Assembly: GCF_900115475.1 (NCBI RefSeq)
Contig: NZ_FOWP01000002.1
Location: 434,001 to 498,000, forward strand
DNA from: Ectopseudomonas composti
GTDB lineage: Bacteria; Pseudomonadota; Gammaproteobacteria; Pseudomonadales; Pseudomonadaceae
Reading direction: 5' to 3'
DNA length: 64,000 nt
The notes under the pieces are model-generated. The model did not search any database. It saw only the letters and a program-made list of their open reading frames with translations, and was not told the origin of the DNA. The position numbers and the translations under genes were made by a program. Shown here one piece after another: positions 25,815 through 34,388 of this stretch (position 1 is its first letter; the number at the start of each line of letters is the position of its first letter).

Positions 25815-27709
25815 CCTCATTTAATATCGACGGCTTCCCGGTTGGCGGCGAGCGCGTCTACGTCATCGCCGAAGTCGGCAACAATCATAACGGTTCGCTG
25901 GAACTGGCGCGGCAACTGGTCGATGCTGCCATCGAAGCCGGTGCCGATTGCGTCAAGTTTCAATTGCGCAACCGTGACGCCCTGTATCGGCGCAAGGCAG
26001 ACGGCTCACGCGCCGAGGATCTGGGGGTCGAGTACATTCAGGACTTGCTGGACAAGGTAGAGCTCAGCCACGACGAGCACCGCGAGGTGCGTGCCTATTG
26101 CGCGCAGAAGTGCATCAGCTATCTGTGCACGCCCTGGGACGAACCCAGTGTCGACGCACTGGCCTGTTTCGACGTTGCGGCGCTGAAGATCGCCTCGGCG
26201 GATCTGTGCAACCCTTACCTGATCGCCAAGGCTGCCAGCCTGGGCAAGCCGCTGATCCTGTCCACCGGCATGTCCTTCGAGCATGAAATTGTGCGCGCCA
26301 TCGAGCAGCTCCAGGCGCTCGGCACGCCCTTCGCCCTGCTGCATTGCAACAGCGCCTACCCGGCGCCGGAAACCGATATCCAGCTTGGTTACCTGCGGCG
26401 CCTGCAGGAACTGCATGGCCTGATCGGCTACTCCGGTCACGAACGTGGTATCGCCATTACTCTGGGTGCGGTTGCCCTGGGGGCCAAGCTGGTGGAGCGG
26501 CACATTACCCTGGATCGCGGCATGGAAGGGCCAGATCACCTGGCCAGCCTGGAGCCGGGCGAGTTTCGCCAGCTGGTCGACGGCATCCGCCAGCTTGAGC
26601 TCGCATTGCCTTGGCAAGGCCCGGGTCGCCATGCCAGCCAAGGCGAACTGCTTAACCGCGAGAATCTCGCCAAGAGCGTCATCGCCGCCTGTGACATCAC
26701 CCGAGGCAGCATTCTCGAGGCAGGCATGCTGCGCGTTGCCAGCCCTGGCCAGGGTCTGCCGCCGTATCGTTTGCAGGAGCTATTGGGCAAACCGGCCGGT
26801 CGTGATATCGATCAGGGGGATTTCTTCTTCGAGAGCGACCTCAACGAGCAACAGACCGAGGAGAAACTGGCGTTCAAATTGCCGATTCGCTGGGGTGTAC
26901 CCGTACGCTACCACGACTTTCACGACTATCGTCGACGGATCAGCCCGGACCTGTTCGAGTTCCATCTGTCCTACCGTGACCTCAGCCTGAAACCGCAACC
27001 GTATCTTGCCGAGGTCGACTGTTCGCGCCTGGTGGTGCACGCGCCGGAGCTGTTCGAGAACAGCGAACTGCTGGATCTGGCCTCGGACGATCCGGCCTAT
27101 CGCCAGCGTTCGATCGATAATCTGCAGCGCGTGGTGGATGCCACCCTGCAAATCGGTGAATGCTTCCCCAATGCCGATGCGCGGCTGATCGTCGCCAATA
27201 TCGGTGGCTTCTCCGCCGACGCGCCACGTCCGCTGGCAATGCGCCCGGAGCTTTATGAGCGCTTCCACGAAGCCTGCCGCCAGGTGGATTTCGCCGGCAC
27301 CGAACTGATTCCGCAGAACATGGCGCCGTTCCCCTGGCACTTCGGCGGTCAGCGCCACCAGAACATCTTCATGATGCCCGAGGAGCTGGCCGCCCAGGCG
27401 CGTGATCATGGCCTGCGCCTGTGCCTGGATCTGTCGCACCTGCAGATGACCTGCTTCCACTTCGGCCTCGATTTCCAGCAGGCACTGGCGCTGCTGCTGC
27501 CGCATTCGGCGCACCTGCACGTGGCCGATGCCAAGGGCACCAATGGCGAAGGCGTGTTGATGGGCACCGGCGACATCGACTGGCCAGCCACCTGGGCGCA
27601 GATTCGCCAGCACCCACAGGTCAGCTTCATCCCCGAGGTCTGGCAGGGGCATAAGGATCATGGCGCTGGCTTTTGGTCGGCGCTGCAATTTTTGACGCGG
27701 CTCGCTTAA
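25811..27709 (+). CDS. NeuB-family synthase with SAF domain fused to a sugar isomerase-like TIM barrel
   Basis: 632 residues from ATG 25811, chosen for the ATGA overlap seen at other junctions here (ATG 25793 is possible). Residues about 10-270 are a NeuB synthase: AEVGNNHNGSLELA, KIASADLCNPYL, LSTGMS, HCNSAYPAPE, GYSGHERG and ERHITLDRGMEGPDHLASLE. Residues about 285-345 are an SAF domain (MLRVASPGQGLPPYRLQELL). Residues about 360-632 form a xylose-isomerase/AP-endonuclease-like barrel with LVVHAPE, CLDLSHLQMTCFH, HLHVADAKG and FIPEVWQGH as likely metal ligands. NeuB enzymes condense phosphoenolpyruvate with a hexosamine-type sugar. The second barrel may make or modify that substrate. Confidence 0.85.
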   Translation: MTSFNIDGFPVGGERVYVIAEVGNNHNGSLELARQLVDAAIEAGADCVKFQLRNRDALYRRKADGSRAEDLGVEYIQDLLDKVELSHDEHREVRAYCAQKCISYLCTPWDEPSVDALACFDVAALKIASADLCNPYLIAKAASLGKPLILSTGMSFEHEIVRAIEQLQALGTPFALLHCNSAYPAPETDIQLGYLRRLQELHGLIGYSGHERGIAITLGAVALGAKLVERHITLDRGMEGPDHLASLEPGEFRQLVDGIRQLELALPWQGPGRHASQGELLNRENLAKSVIAACDITRGSILEAGMLRVASPGQGLPPYRLQELLGKPAGRDIDQGDFFFESDLNEQQTEEKLAFKLPIRWGVPVRYHDFHDYRRRISPDLFEFHLSYRDLSLKPQPYLAEVDCSRLVVHAPELFENSELLDLASDDPAYRQRSIDNLQRVVDATLQIGECFPNADARLIVANIGGFSADAPRPLAMRPELYERFHEACRQVDFAGTELIPQNMAPFPWHFGGQRHQNIFMMPEELAAQARDHGLRLCLDLSHLQMTCFHFGLDFQQALALLLPHSAHLHVADAKGTNGEGVLMGTGDIDWPATWAQIRQHPQVSFIPEVWQGHKDHGAGFWSALQFLTRLA

Positions 27710-27734
27710 GCGCCGGTTTCGAGAGGTCTTCGAT

Positions 27735-29540
27735 ATGACTCAGACTATCCGTGTAGCTGATTACATCATGGAGCGCCTGGCGCGCTTGCAGGTGAAACAG
27801 GTCTATTTCCTGCCAGGCGGTGGCGCCATGCACCTCAATGACGCGCTGGGACGCCACCCCGAACTGGAGCCAGTGTTGTGCCTGCATGAGCAGGCGGCCG
27901 CCATCGCCGCCGAAGCCGCTGGCAAGCTCACCGGTGGGCCCGCTGCCTGTATGACCACCTGTGGTCCGGGAGCGACCAATACCGTGACTGCGGTGCTCGG
28001 TGCCTGGCTGGATTCCACCCCTGTGTTCTTCGTCTCCGGCCAGGTCAAAAGTGCCGATCTCAAAGCCGGTACCGGCCTGCGCATGTTGGGTGTGCAAGAG
28101 GCCGATATCGTCTCGATCGTCCAGCCGATCACCAAGGGGGCCATCACCTTGACCGATCCGCAAGCGGTTGCGGAGGTCTTCGACCAGCTCGAACACGCTG
28201 CGCTCAGCGGGCGTCGTGGGCCAGTGTGGCTGGACGTGCCGTTGGACGTGCAGGCTGCCCAGGTCGATCCCGCCACTCTACGTCGGGCAAAACCGCCAGT
28301 AACGATCGAACAACCGGATGTCAGCGCGGCTGTGGAGCAAACCGTGAGACTGCTGCGTGAGGCCAAGCGACCGGGGATCATTGCCGGTAGCGGCATCCGC
28401 ATGGCCGGCGCTGTTGACGCGTTCCACCAGATGATCGCGGCCGCGGGCGTGCCGGTCATGCCAACCTGGCTGGCCATGGATATCATCGATGATGAGCATC
28501 CGCTCTATGCTGGACGCCCTGGTTCGATTGCGCCGCGTTGGGCCAACTTCGCCCTGCAGAACTGCGATTTGCTGATCGTTCTCGGCTCGCGTCTGGACAT
28601 GGCACTGACGGCATACAATCACGCGCATTTTGCTCCGTATGCGAAGAAGGTGGTGGTGGACATCGATCCGGCGGAAATCGCCAAGTTGCAGATGCCTATC
28701 GAGGTATCGGTAGTCTCCGACGTCAAACCCTTTATCGAAGCGCTGGCGTTGCAGTCATCCCGTGGGCGCCTGCCGTCTTACGCCGACTGGCTGACGCGTA
28801 TCGGCGAGTGGCGCAGACAGTACCCGCTTCTGCAGGAGGAGCACGCCGACGACAGCCAAGGTGTCAGCATGTACTACTTCACTGACCAGCTTTCCTCGCT
28901 GCTCAACGAGGGGGATGTGATCGCGCCGGGTAGTTCGGGATTCGCTTCCGAGTTGTTCTTGCTCAACTTACGGCTGAAGAAGGGCCAACGTTGCTTCCAT
29001 AATCGCGGTACCGGTTCGATGGGGTTCGGGATTCCGTCGGCGATTGGTGCGTGCCTGGCATCCGGGCGTCGGCCGACCGTATGTGTCGAGGGTGACGGTG
29101 GTCTGCAGTTGAACGTTCAGGAGTTGGCGACGCTCGCTGCGCAGCGGCTGCCGGTCAAATGCTTCGTCATCAACAACCAGGGTTATGCTTCGATTCGTAC
29201 TTCGCAAAACACGCACTTCAAGCTACTGGTCGGGGCCGACTCCACGAGCGGCCTGCAGTTGCCGGATCTGGCGCAACTGGCCGGTGCCTATGGAGTGGGG
29301 TATGCACGCATTGATTCGCACGCCGATCTGCAGGCTCGTCTACAGGCGGTGCTGGACATCGATGGGCCTGTAATCTGTGAGGTACTGGTGCAGGTCGAAG
29401 AGCCGCGGGTGCCACGTGTCATGACCCGTATCGATGAAAACGGCAAGCCTGTAACCGGCGCTCTGGAGGACTTGTATCCCTTCCTCCCGCGTGAGGAACT
29501 GGCAGAACAAATGGCGGTTTCCGCCGAGTGTGCCGAATGA
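27735..29540 (+). CDS. ThDP-dependent enzyme, acetolactate synthase-like (YerE-like candidate)
   Basis: 601 residues with the three-domain fold of the acetohydroxyacid synthase family. The catalytic glutamate 52 lies in HEQAAA, and the ThDP/Mg motif runs from GDGG (453) to NN (480-481). The N-terminal LPGGGAMHLNDALGR is unlike biosynthetic IlvB and like enzymes of polysaccharide loci. YerE, of the yersiniose pathway, is such an enzyme: it adds a two-carbon unit from pyruvate to a CDP-4-keto-3,6-dideoxyhexose made by rfbF/G/H homologues. Their presence here makes that reaction the best guess. GAGAGG lies 8 bases before the start. A catabolic or scavenging role is less likely in this context. 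Confidence 0.8.
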   Translation: MTQTIRVADYIMERLARLQVKQVYFLPGGGAMHLNDALGRHPELEPVLCLHEQAAAIAAEAAGKLTGGPAACMTTCGPGATNTVTAVLGAWLDSTPVFFVSGQVKSADLKAGTGLRMLGVQEADIVSIVQPITKGAITLTDPQAVAEVFDQLEHAALSGRRGPVWLDVPLDVQAAQVDPATLRRAKPPVTIEQPDVSAAVEQTVRLLREAKRPGIIAGSGIRMAGAVDAFHQMIAAAGVPVMPTWLAMDIIDDEHPLYAGRPGSIAPRWANFALQNCDLLIVLGSRLDMALTAYNHAHFAPYAKKVVVDIDPAEIAKLQMPIEVSVVSDVKPFIEALALQSSRGRLPSYADWLTRIGEWRRQYPLLQEEHADDSQGVSMYYFTDQLSSLLNEGDVIAPGSSGFASELFLLNLRLKKGQRCFHNRGTGSMGFGIPSAIGACLASGRRPTVCVEGDGGLQLNVQELATLAAQRLPVKCFVINNQGYASIRTSQNTHFKLLVGADSTSGLQLPDLAQLAGAYGVGYARIDSHADLQARLQAVLDIDGPVICEVLVQVEEPRVPRVMTRIDENGKPVTGALEDLYPFLPREELAEQMAVSAECAE

Positions 29541-30292
29541 CTGGCTGGATCAAGCGGCGCTTGACCGGCTTGTGCTATGGCTATCTGCGTAGCCAGGAAG
29601 ATTGGGCGCATCCGCAGGCGCAGGAGCTTCGTCACTCACGGGTGCTACCTTATGCCAGTTACGCTCCCTGGGTGGGCAATGCCGACTTCCTGGATGTATA
29701 TGAGCGGGTTCGTGAGCATACCCTCGTGGACATCTATCGCCTCTACGAACTTTGGCAATTGGCTCGCCAGATGGATCATCTGGAGGGTGCATTCCTTGAG
29801 GTAGGGGTATGGCGGGGCGGGTCGGGTTGCTTGCTCGGACTTGCGAGTCGGCGCCCGGGGCGCCGCCTGTTTCTGGCCGATACTTTTGCCGGCGTCGTGA
29901 AGGTCGGTGAGCGTGATACCCGATATAAGGGGGGCGAGCATGCCGATACGACTGTCGATGAAGTCAGGGCATTGCTGTCACGGAATGGTCTGAATGAGGC
30001 GCAGGTGCTTGTGGGGATGTTCCCGGAGCAGAACGCCGAACAGGTGGATGAGCGCATCGCGCTCTTGCATATCGATGTGGATGTCTACGAGTCGGCTCTC
30101 GGTGTCCTGACCTGGGCGCTGCCACGACTGGTCATGGGGGCTGTGGTCATTTTCGACGACTATGGCTTTCATGGATGTGAAGGCGTAACGCGCTTGGTCA
30201 ATGAGTTCGTCTTGGACAATCCGCAGTTCCGCTTCTTTCATAACCTCAACGGTCATGGCGTGCTGGTTCATATCCCAAGAGGTAGTGCCTGA
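29537..30292 (+). CDS. TylF/MycF-family sugar O-methyltransferase
   Basis: 251 residues from ATG 29537, overlapping the previous stop as ATGA. SAM-binding FLEVGVWRGGSGCLLGLA, then LFLADTFAGVVKVGERDT, HIDVDVYESALGVL and the metal-binding VVIFDDYGFHGCEGVTR are characteristic of macrocin O-methyltransferases, which methylate sugar hydroxyls in a metal-dependent way. It probably methylates a hexose of the island glycan. It is the first of four methyltransferase genes in a row. Confidence 0.88.
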   Translation: MTGWIKRRLTGLCYGYLRSQEDWAHPQAQELRHSRVLPYASYAPWVGNADFLDVYERVREHTLVDIYRLYELWQLARQMDHLEGAFLEVGVWRGGSGCLLGLASRRPGRRLFLADTFAGVVKVGERDTRYKGGEHADTTVDEVRALLSRNGLNEAQVLVGMFPEQNAEQVDERIALLHIDVDVYESALGVLTWALPRLVMGAVVIFDDYGFHGCEGVTRLVNEFVLDNPQFRFFHNLNGHGVLVHIPRGSA

Positions 30293-31374
30293 TGGTCAAT
30301 CTTGGCTCTGAGTACGTTCTTGTCTATGGTGCCCGGTTGGCGGGTCAACAGGTTCAGGCGTATCTGGCACGCATGGGGGTCAAGCTGAGTGCTTTCCTGG
30401 ATCGCGACAGGACACTGCGGAGTGTAGGCGACGTTCCTGTTCACTCGTGCGAGGACTGGGCCCTGCACCATGATCCGGCCAAGGCCTGCGTGATCATCGG
30501 GCTGTTCAACAATCATGTGAACGTCGGGGCCATAGTCGATCAGCTTGAGGCGCTCGGCTACGGGGAGATCGTAAGCCTCGTCGAGTTCGTGCGAGATCAC
30601 CCTGAGGATCAGCCATTTCGCTATTGGCTTGTCGAACCCTCTTTCTATGAGCAGCACGCGGACCGTATAGCGAACCTGAGGCGTCACTTAGCTGATGAAC
30701 GAAGCCGAGCCTTGCTTGATCGGATTGTCGAGTTTCGCACTGACGGTGACTATCGTTGCCTGCCAGAGCCGGATACGCGCCAGTATCATCCCGATGATCT
30801 GCCGATGTGGCCTCAGCCGCTGCGGTTCATTGACTGTGGTGCCTACGTCGGAGATACGATCCAGGAAATGAGCGAGTCTGGATTGCGATTCGACGCAATA
30901 GCGACCTTCGAACCCAATCTCGACCATTACCGAGTGCTTGTGCAGACACTCTCTGGCAGGCAGGCGAGCCATTTTCCCTGCGGCGTATCCGATAGCAACC
31001 GTTTGGCAGGCTTCGACAGCTCTCTTGGGGCTGGTGGTCACCTATCGGAGCAGGGGGGCGAACCCGTTTTTTGCGTGCGCCTGGATGATGCCTTACCTGG
31101 CTTCGCCCCCAATCTGATCAAGATGGATATCGAGGGCGAGGAGCCGGCAGCGCTGCGAGGAGCCGAGGGGTTGCTGCGTGCCTTTCGCCCAGGCCTCGCG
31201 GTCAGTGTCTACCATCGTGCGGAGCACCTTTGGAGTGTATTCGAACAATTGCACGCGCTGGATCTGGGCTATCGCTTCTACCTGCGTTGCCATGCCTACA
31301 GTTCGTTCGATACCGTGCTTTACGCCGTGCCGGACATTGCTGTCGTTCCCCAGCCCCCTATAGGTGACGTATGA
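30292..31374 (+). CDS. FkbM-family methyltransferase with N-terminal Rossmann-like domain
   Basis: 360 residues; the start overlaps the previous stop (TGATG). Residues about 1-110 form a small Rossmann-like module (YVLVYGARLAGQQVQAYLAR, then AFLDRDRTL). Residues about 175-350 are an FkbM methyltransferase with RFIDCGAYVGDTIQEMSE, IATFEPNLDHY and the family motif LIKMDIEGEEPAALRGAE. FkbM enzymes O-methylate sugars or polyketides. Its N-terminal module is shared in style with the next FkbM gene and the LicD gene downstream. Confidence 0.87.
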   Translation: MVNLGSEYVLVYGARLAGQQVQAYLARMGVKLSAFLDRDRTLRSVGDVPVHSCEDWALHHDPAKACVIIGLFNNHVNVGAIVDQLEALGYGEIVSLVEFVRDHPEDQPFRYWLVEPSFYEQHADRIANLRRHLADERSRALLDRIVEFRTDGDYRCLPEPDTRQYHPDDLPMWPQPLRFIDCGAYVGDTIQEMSESGLRFDAIATFEPNLDHYRVLVQTLSGRQASHFPCGVSDSNRLAGFDSSLGAGGHLSEQGGEPVFCVRLDDALPGFAPNLIKMDIEGEEPAALRGAEGLLRAFRPGLAVSVYHRAEHLWSVFEQLHALDLGYRFYLRCHAYSSFDTVLYAVPDIAVVPQPPIGDV

Positions 31375-32681
31375 GCGGTTATCCATCAGCGGAGCATCTG
31401 GCTGGACATGAGCTGGTGGCTGGCTCCAGTTATAAGTTGCCAATCATGCTGCCTGACGCCGAAACCTGCGAGGTCTGCTTCCGTTTCGACCCTCATGGAA
31501 CTATCGACCCAGAGCAGGGGCTGCTCCTACGTGACGGCGCACGTCTCACGGTGCTGCGTCAGATCGCACGCTACCCGGCGATGTTGCGTTTATTGCAGGG
31601 CGCTGCGATACCCTGTGACTATTCCGTGCTGGAGCGACAGGTTGGCGACGAGGTCTACATTTTTGGCGCTCATCAGGTGGGTGTGCTGTTGGCTCGCCTG
31701 TTCCAGGCACGCGGTGGTCGCGTTCGCGCTTTCCTGGATAACGACGAGCGCAAGCACGGCGCGATCATTGAAGGTATTCCCGTGCAGGGCTTCGACCGTT
31801 CGACCATGGCGCCAGGTGCACTCGTGGTCTTGGGAAGTGGGCGTTACAGCGAGACGATTCGCGTTGATCTTGCGACCAAGGGCTGGATCAACGTGATGAC
31901 CATGCAGGCATTTCTGGCTGCGATCGATGCGCCTTATATCACCGAGGACAGTTTTCGGAACTATCACTCGGTGCTGTTCAATCAGGCCTCTGCATTTGTG
32001 AGTGCTTTCCTCTGCCTGGAGGACGAGCGCTCGCGCGAAGTGTATGACGGACTTATTCGTATGCGTCTTGAGTTGGACAACGCGGCCGCCTCAATCCGAT
32101 CCGATTTCCGACTCGAGTACATCGAGCCCGACTTTATCGAAGCACAGGACATCCGTTTCTATGTCGATGCCGGTGCCTACGATGGCGACACGCTCGCGCG
32201 GTTGGAGTCACGCTTGGGGGCAGCGCAGAATGCTTATTTGTTTGAGCCAGAGCAGCGCGCTTTCGAGGCTTGCCAGCGCAGGTTTGCTGATCGCAAGACG
32301 GTCAAAGTGTTGCAGGCGGCGATGAGTGAAACGCCGTGCTGGATTCCGGCACCACGCGCCAACAGTTGTGACGTACTCGGGCAACTGGCTGCCGGCGATG
32401 TGCAGCCCATGGCGGATGTCGCGGGTTTGCCGTTGGACGAGGTGGCGGTGGGTGCCGTCAGCCTCATCAAGCTCGATATCGAGGGTGCCGAGGGCTCTGC
32501 ACTGCGCGGCGCACGTCAGGTGCTCCTGCGTGAGCGACCCAAACTCTGCGTGTGTGCCTATCATCGCAGCGACGATCTGTGGCGGCTGATCGATACGGTA
32601 TTGGCTCTACGGGGCGATTATCGGGTGGGTGTTCGACACTACTCGGACATCATCGACGACACCACGCTGTATTTTTATTGA
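31371..32681 (+). CDS. Second FkbM-family methyltransferase with internal Rossmann-like domain
   Basis: 436 residues, starting four bases inside the previous gene. After a unique segment of about 85 residues comes a Rossmann-like module (VYIFGAHQVGVLLARLFQAR, AFLDNDERKHGAIIEGIPVQ). The FkbM domain follows, with RFYVDAGAYDGDTLARLESR, YLFEPEQRAFEAC and LIKLDIEGAEGSALRGARQV. It is homologous to its neighbour but only moderately similar, so an old duplication is likely, with different target hydroxyls. Cytoplasmic enzyme, SAM-dependent by family. Confidence 0.86.
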   Translation: MSGYPSAEHLAGHELVAGSSYKLPIMLPDAETCEVCFRFDPHGTIDPEQGLLLRDGARLTVLRQIARYPAMLRLLQGAAIPCDYSVLERQVGDEVYIFGAHQVGVLLARLFQARGGRVRAFLDNDERKHGAIIEGIPVQGFDRSTMAPGALVVLGSGRYSETIRVDLATKGWINVMTMQAFLAAIDAPYITEDSFRNYHSVLFNQASAFVSAFLCLEDERSREVYDGLIRMRLELDNAAASIRSDFRLEYIEPDFIEAQDIRFYVDAGAYDGDTLARLESRLGAAQNAYLFEPEQRAFEACQRRFADRKTVKVLQAAMSETPCWIPAPRANSCDVLGQLAAGDVQPMADVAGLPLDEVAVGAVSLIKLDIEGAEGSALRGARQVLLRERPKLCVCAYHRSDDLWRLIDTVLALRGDYRVGVRHYSDIIDDTTLYFY

Positions 32682-32726
32682 GATGCTGTCGCCATGAGTA
32701 CACGACAGCCTAGCCAAGGACTAACC

Positions 32727-33404
32727 ATGGATTCCTCCGTGTCGTATCGAGAGCACCCGAGCTACTGGAACGACTTCTACCAGCGAGGTCATGCTGCTGC
32801 GCCGCGCCTGCCGTCGCAGTTTGCTGCGTTTGCGCTGGGCGAGATGTTGACCCCGGACTCGCCTATGGGGCAGATCGATGGTGTCATCGAGTTTGGTTGC
32901 GGAAACGGACGCGACAGCCAGTTGTTCGCAGCCCATGGCCTATCTGTCTTGGGTCTTGATGAGTCGATCGAGGCGATTGGGCTCTGCAGGGTGGCAGGTC
33001 TTCCCGCCCATGCCCGTTTTGAGTGTTGTGCAGCACGTCAGGCTCGGGAGGCTGTAGAGGTATTTGCTGAGCAGCACAGCCGTGTAGCCGTGTATGCGAG
33101 GTTTTTCCTGCACGCGATCAGCGAAGAAGACGAGCACAGCCTTCTGGCGTTATTGCAAGCTACCTTGCCGGAAGGTGCACCACTTTTTCTCGAGTACCGC
33201 ACGACCGCTGATGCGGATCAACACAAGATATTCGGAGAAAGTCACTACAGGCGTTACCTCGATCATCGGGCAACTCTGGCCCGGATTGCCGCCGCTGGCT
33301 TCGCCACTGTCTATGAGATTGAAGGGCGGGGGTTCGCCAAGTACCGTGAAGAAGATGCCCTGGTAGGTCGCTGTATCGCGATTCGTAACGCCTCGTTAGC
33401 CTAG
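32727..33404 (+). CDS. Class I SAM-dependent methyltransferase
   Basis: 225 residues from ATG 32727, chosen because AAGGA lies about 8 bases upstream; ATG 32694 is in frame but lacks a site. The SAM motif GVIEFGCGNGRDSQLFAAHG is followed by LSVLGLDESIEAI and a Tyr-rich YARFFLHAISEEDEHSLL segment. It resembles methyltransferases found in capsule and glycan loci. It is the fourth methyltransferase in succession. The target is unknown; O- or N-methylation of the island sugar is likely. Confidence 0.8.
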   Translation: MDSSVSYREHPSYWNDFYQRGHAAAPRLPSQFAAFALGEMLTPDSPMGQIDGVIEFGCGNGRDSQLFAAHGLSVLGLDESIEAIGLCRVAGLPAHARFECCAARQAREAVEVFAEQHSRVAVYARFFLHAISEEDEHSLLALLQATLPEGAPLFLEYRTTADADQHKIFGESHYRRYLDHRATLARIAAAGFATVYEIEGRGFAKYREEDALVGRCIAIRNASLA

Positions 33405-33416
33405 TGGAGAGCGCCC

Positions 33417-34340
33417 ATGCAGGAACTGAAAGGTAAGAAACTGGTGCTCTTCGGGGCGGGACGCAGCGGTGAAATCTTCGCTGAAAATGCCAAGGGGCTT
33501 GAGGTTCTGGCCTTCGCGGACAATGACGTCAAGAAGCAAGGGCAGCAGCTAATGGGCTTCCCAATCATTGCCCCGGAGCGAATCGCCGAGTCCGGTTGTG
33601 AGGTCATCGTCGTTACGACCGTCTGCCCAACCCAGCGTATCGTTGAGCAACTGATCTCTTTAGGCTTGGGCGACATTCCTCTGATTACCCCCGACAAGGC
33701 AGTGCTCAAGGGGACCCAGAACCATCCCTTCAGCCATCCGCTGACCAAACAGATCGCGCGTGAACTGATCGTTGCCCTTGATGAACTGGCAAGTCGTGCC
33801 GGTGTGGATCTTTACCTGGATTACGGAACCTTGCTCGGAGCATTTCGCGAGCAGGACTTCATCGCATGGGATGATGATATCGACATGTCGGTCAAGGACG
33901 AGCAGTTGGATGCGCTGCTTGTGCTTGTCCAGAAGGACAAGAGATGGCTGCCGCAGTATCCCGGCGTCGAATGGTCCGTCCAGGTGGTGACGGCAGGAAC
34001 TCACCGGCTAGGCGTCTTGATCGCGTTCGATAATGCGCCGGGGGAGCGCTGTGTACTGCCGCTGGAGTTGGCGGTGACGAACCGGGTGGTGCGCGATGGC
34101 CAATCGGTGATGTCGGGTAAGATGCTTGAGTTCTTTTGTCCCGCGTCATTCTTCGACGGCCATGACACGGTTGAGTTCTTTGGTCGTCGCTTCAAAACCC
34201 CAGTCAATCCCACCGGCTATCTGGACTTCATTTACGGCGATTGGCGAAAGCCCAAGCAAAACATGTCGTTCAGTGAGTATCAGGGCATTCGGGAAGTGCC
34301 TCAGGATCAGGTCGAGGAAATCAATTATCAAAAGCTGTAG
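33417..34340 (+). CDS. LicD-family transferase with N-terminal Rossmann-like domain
   Basis: 307 residues. Residues about 1-105 are a Rossmann-like module (KKLVLFGAGRSGEIFAENA, AFADNDVKKQGQQLMGFPII). Residues about 115-300 are a LicD domain with the diagnostic LDYGTLLGAFREQDFIAWDD and the following DIDM. LicD proteins transfer phosphocholine or related phospho-groups to surface sugars, and others act as phosphotransferase-like enzymes in glycosylation. No choline kinase or transporter is seen nearby, so the donor may not be choline. It shares module type with the two FkbM proteins. Confidence 0.85.
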   Translation: MQELKGKKLVLFGAGRSGEIFAENAKGLEVLAFADNDVKKQGQQLMGFPIIAPERIAESGCEVIVVTTVCPTQRIVEQLISLGLGDIPLITPDKAVLKGTQNHPFSHPLTKQIARELIVALDELASRAGVDLYLDYGTLLGAFREQDFIAWDDDIDMSVKDEQLDALLVLVQKDKRWLPQYPGVEWSVQVVTAGTHRLGVLIAFDNAPGERCVLPLELAVTNRVVRDGQSVMSGKMLEFFCPASFFDGHDTVEFFGRRFKTPVNPTGYLDFIYGDWRKPKQNMSFSEYQGIREVPQDQVEEINYQKL

Positions 34341-34388
34341 GTGTTCCCCGTGACGCATGATCAGCTCTATGAGATGGGGAAAGCCGGT

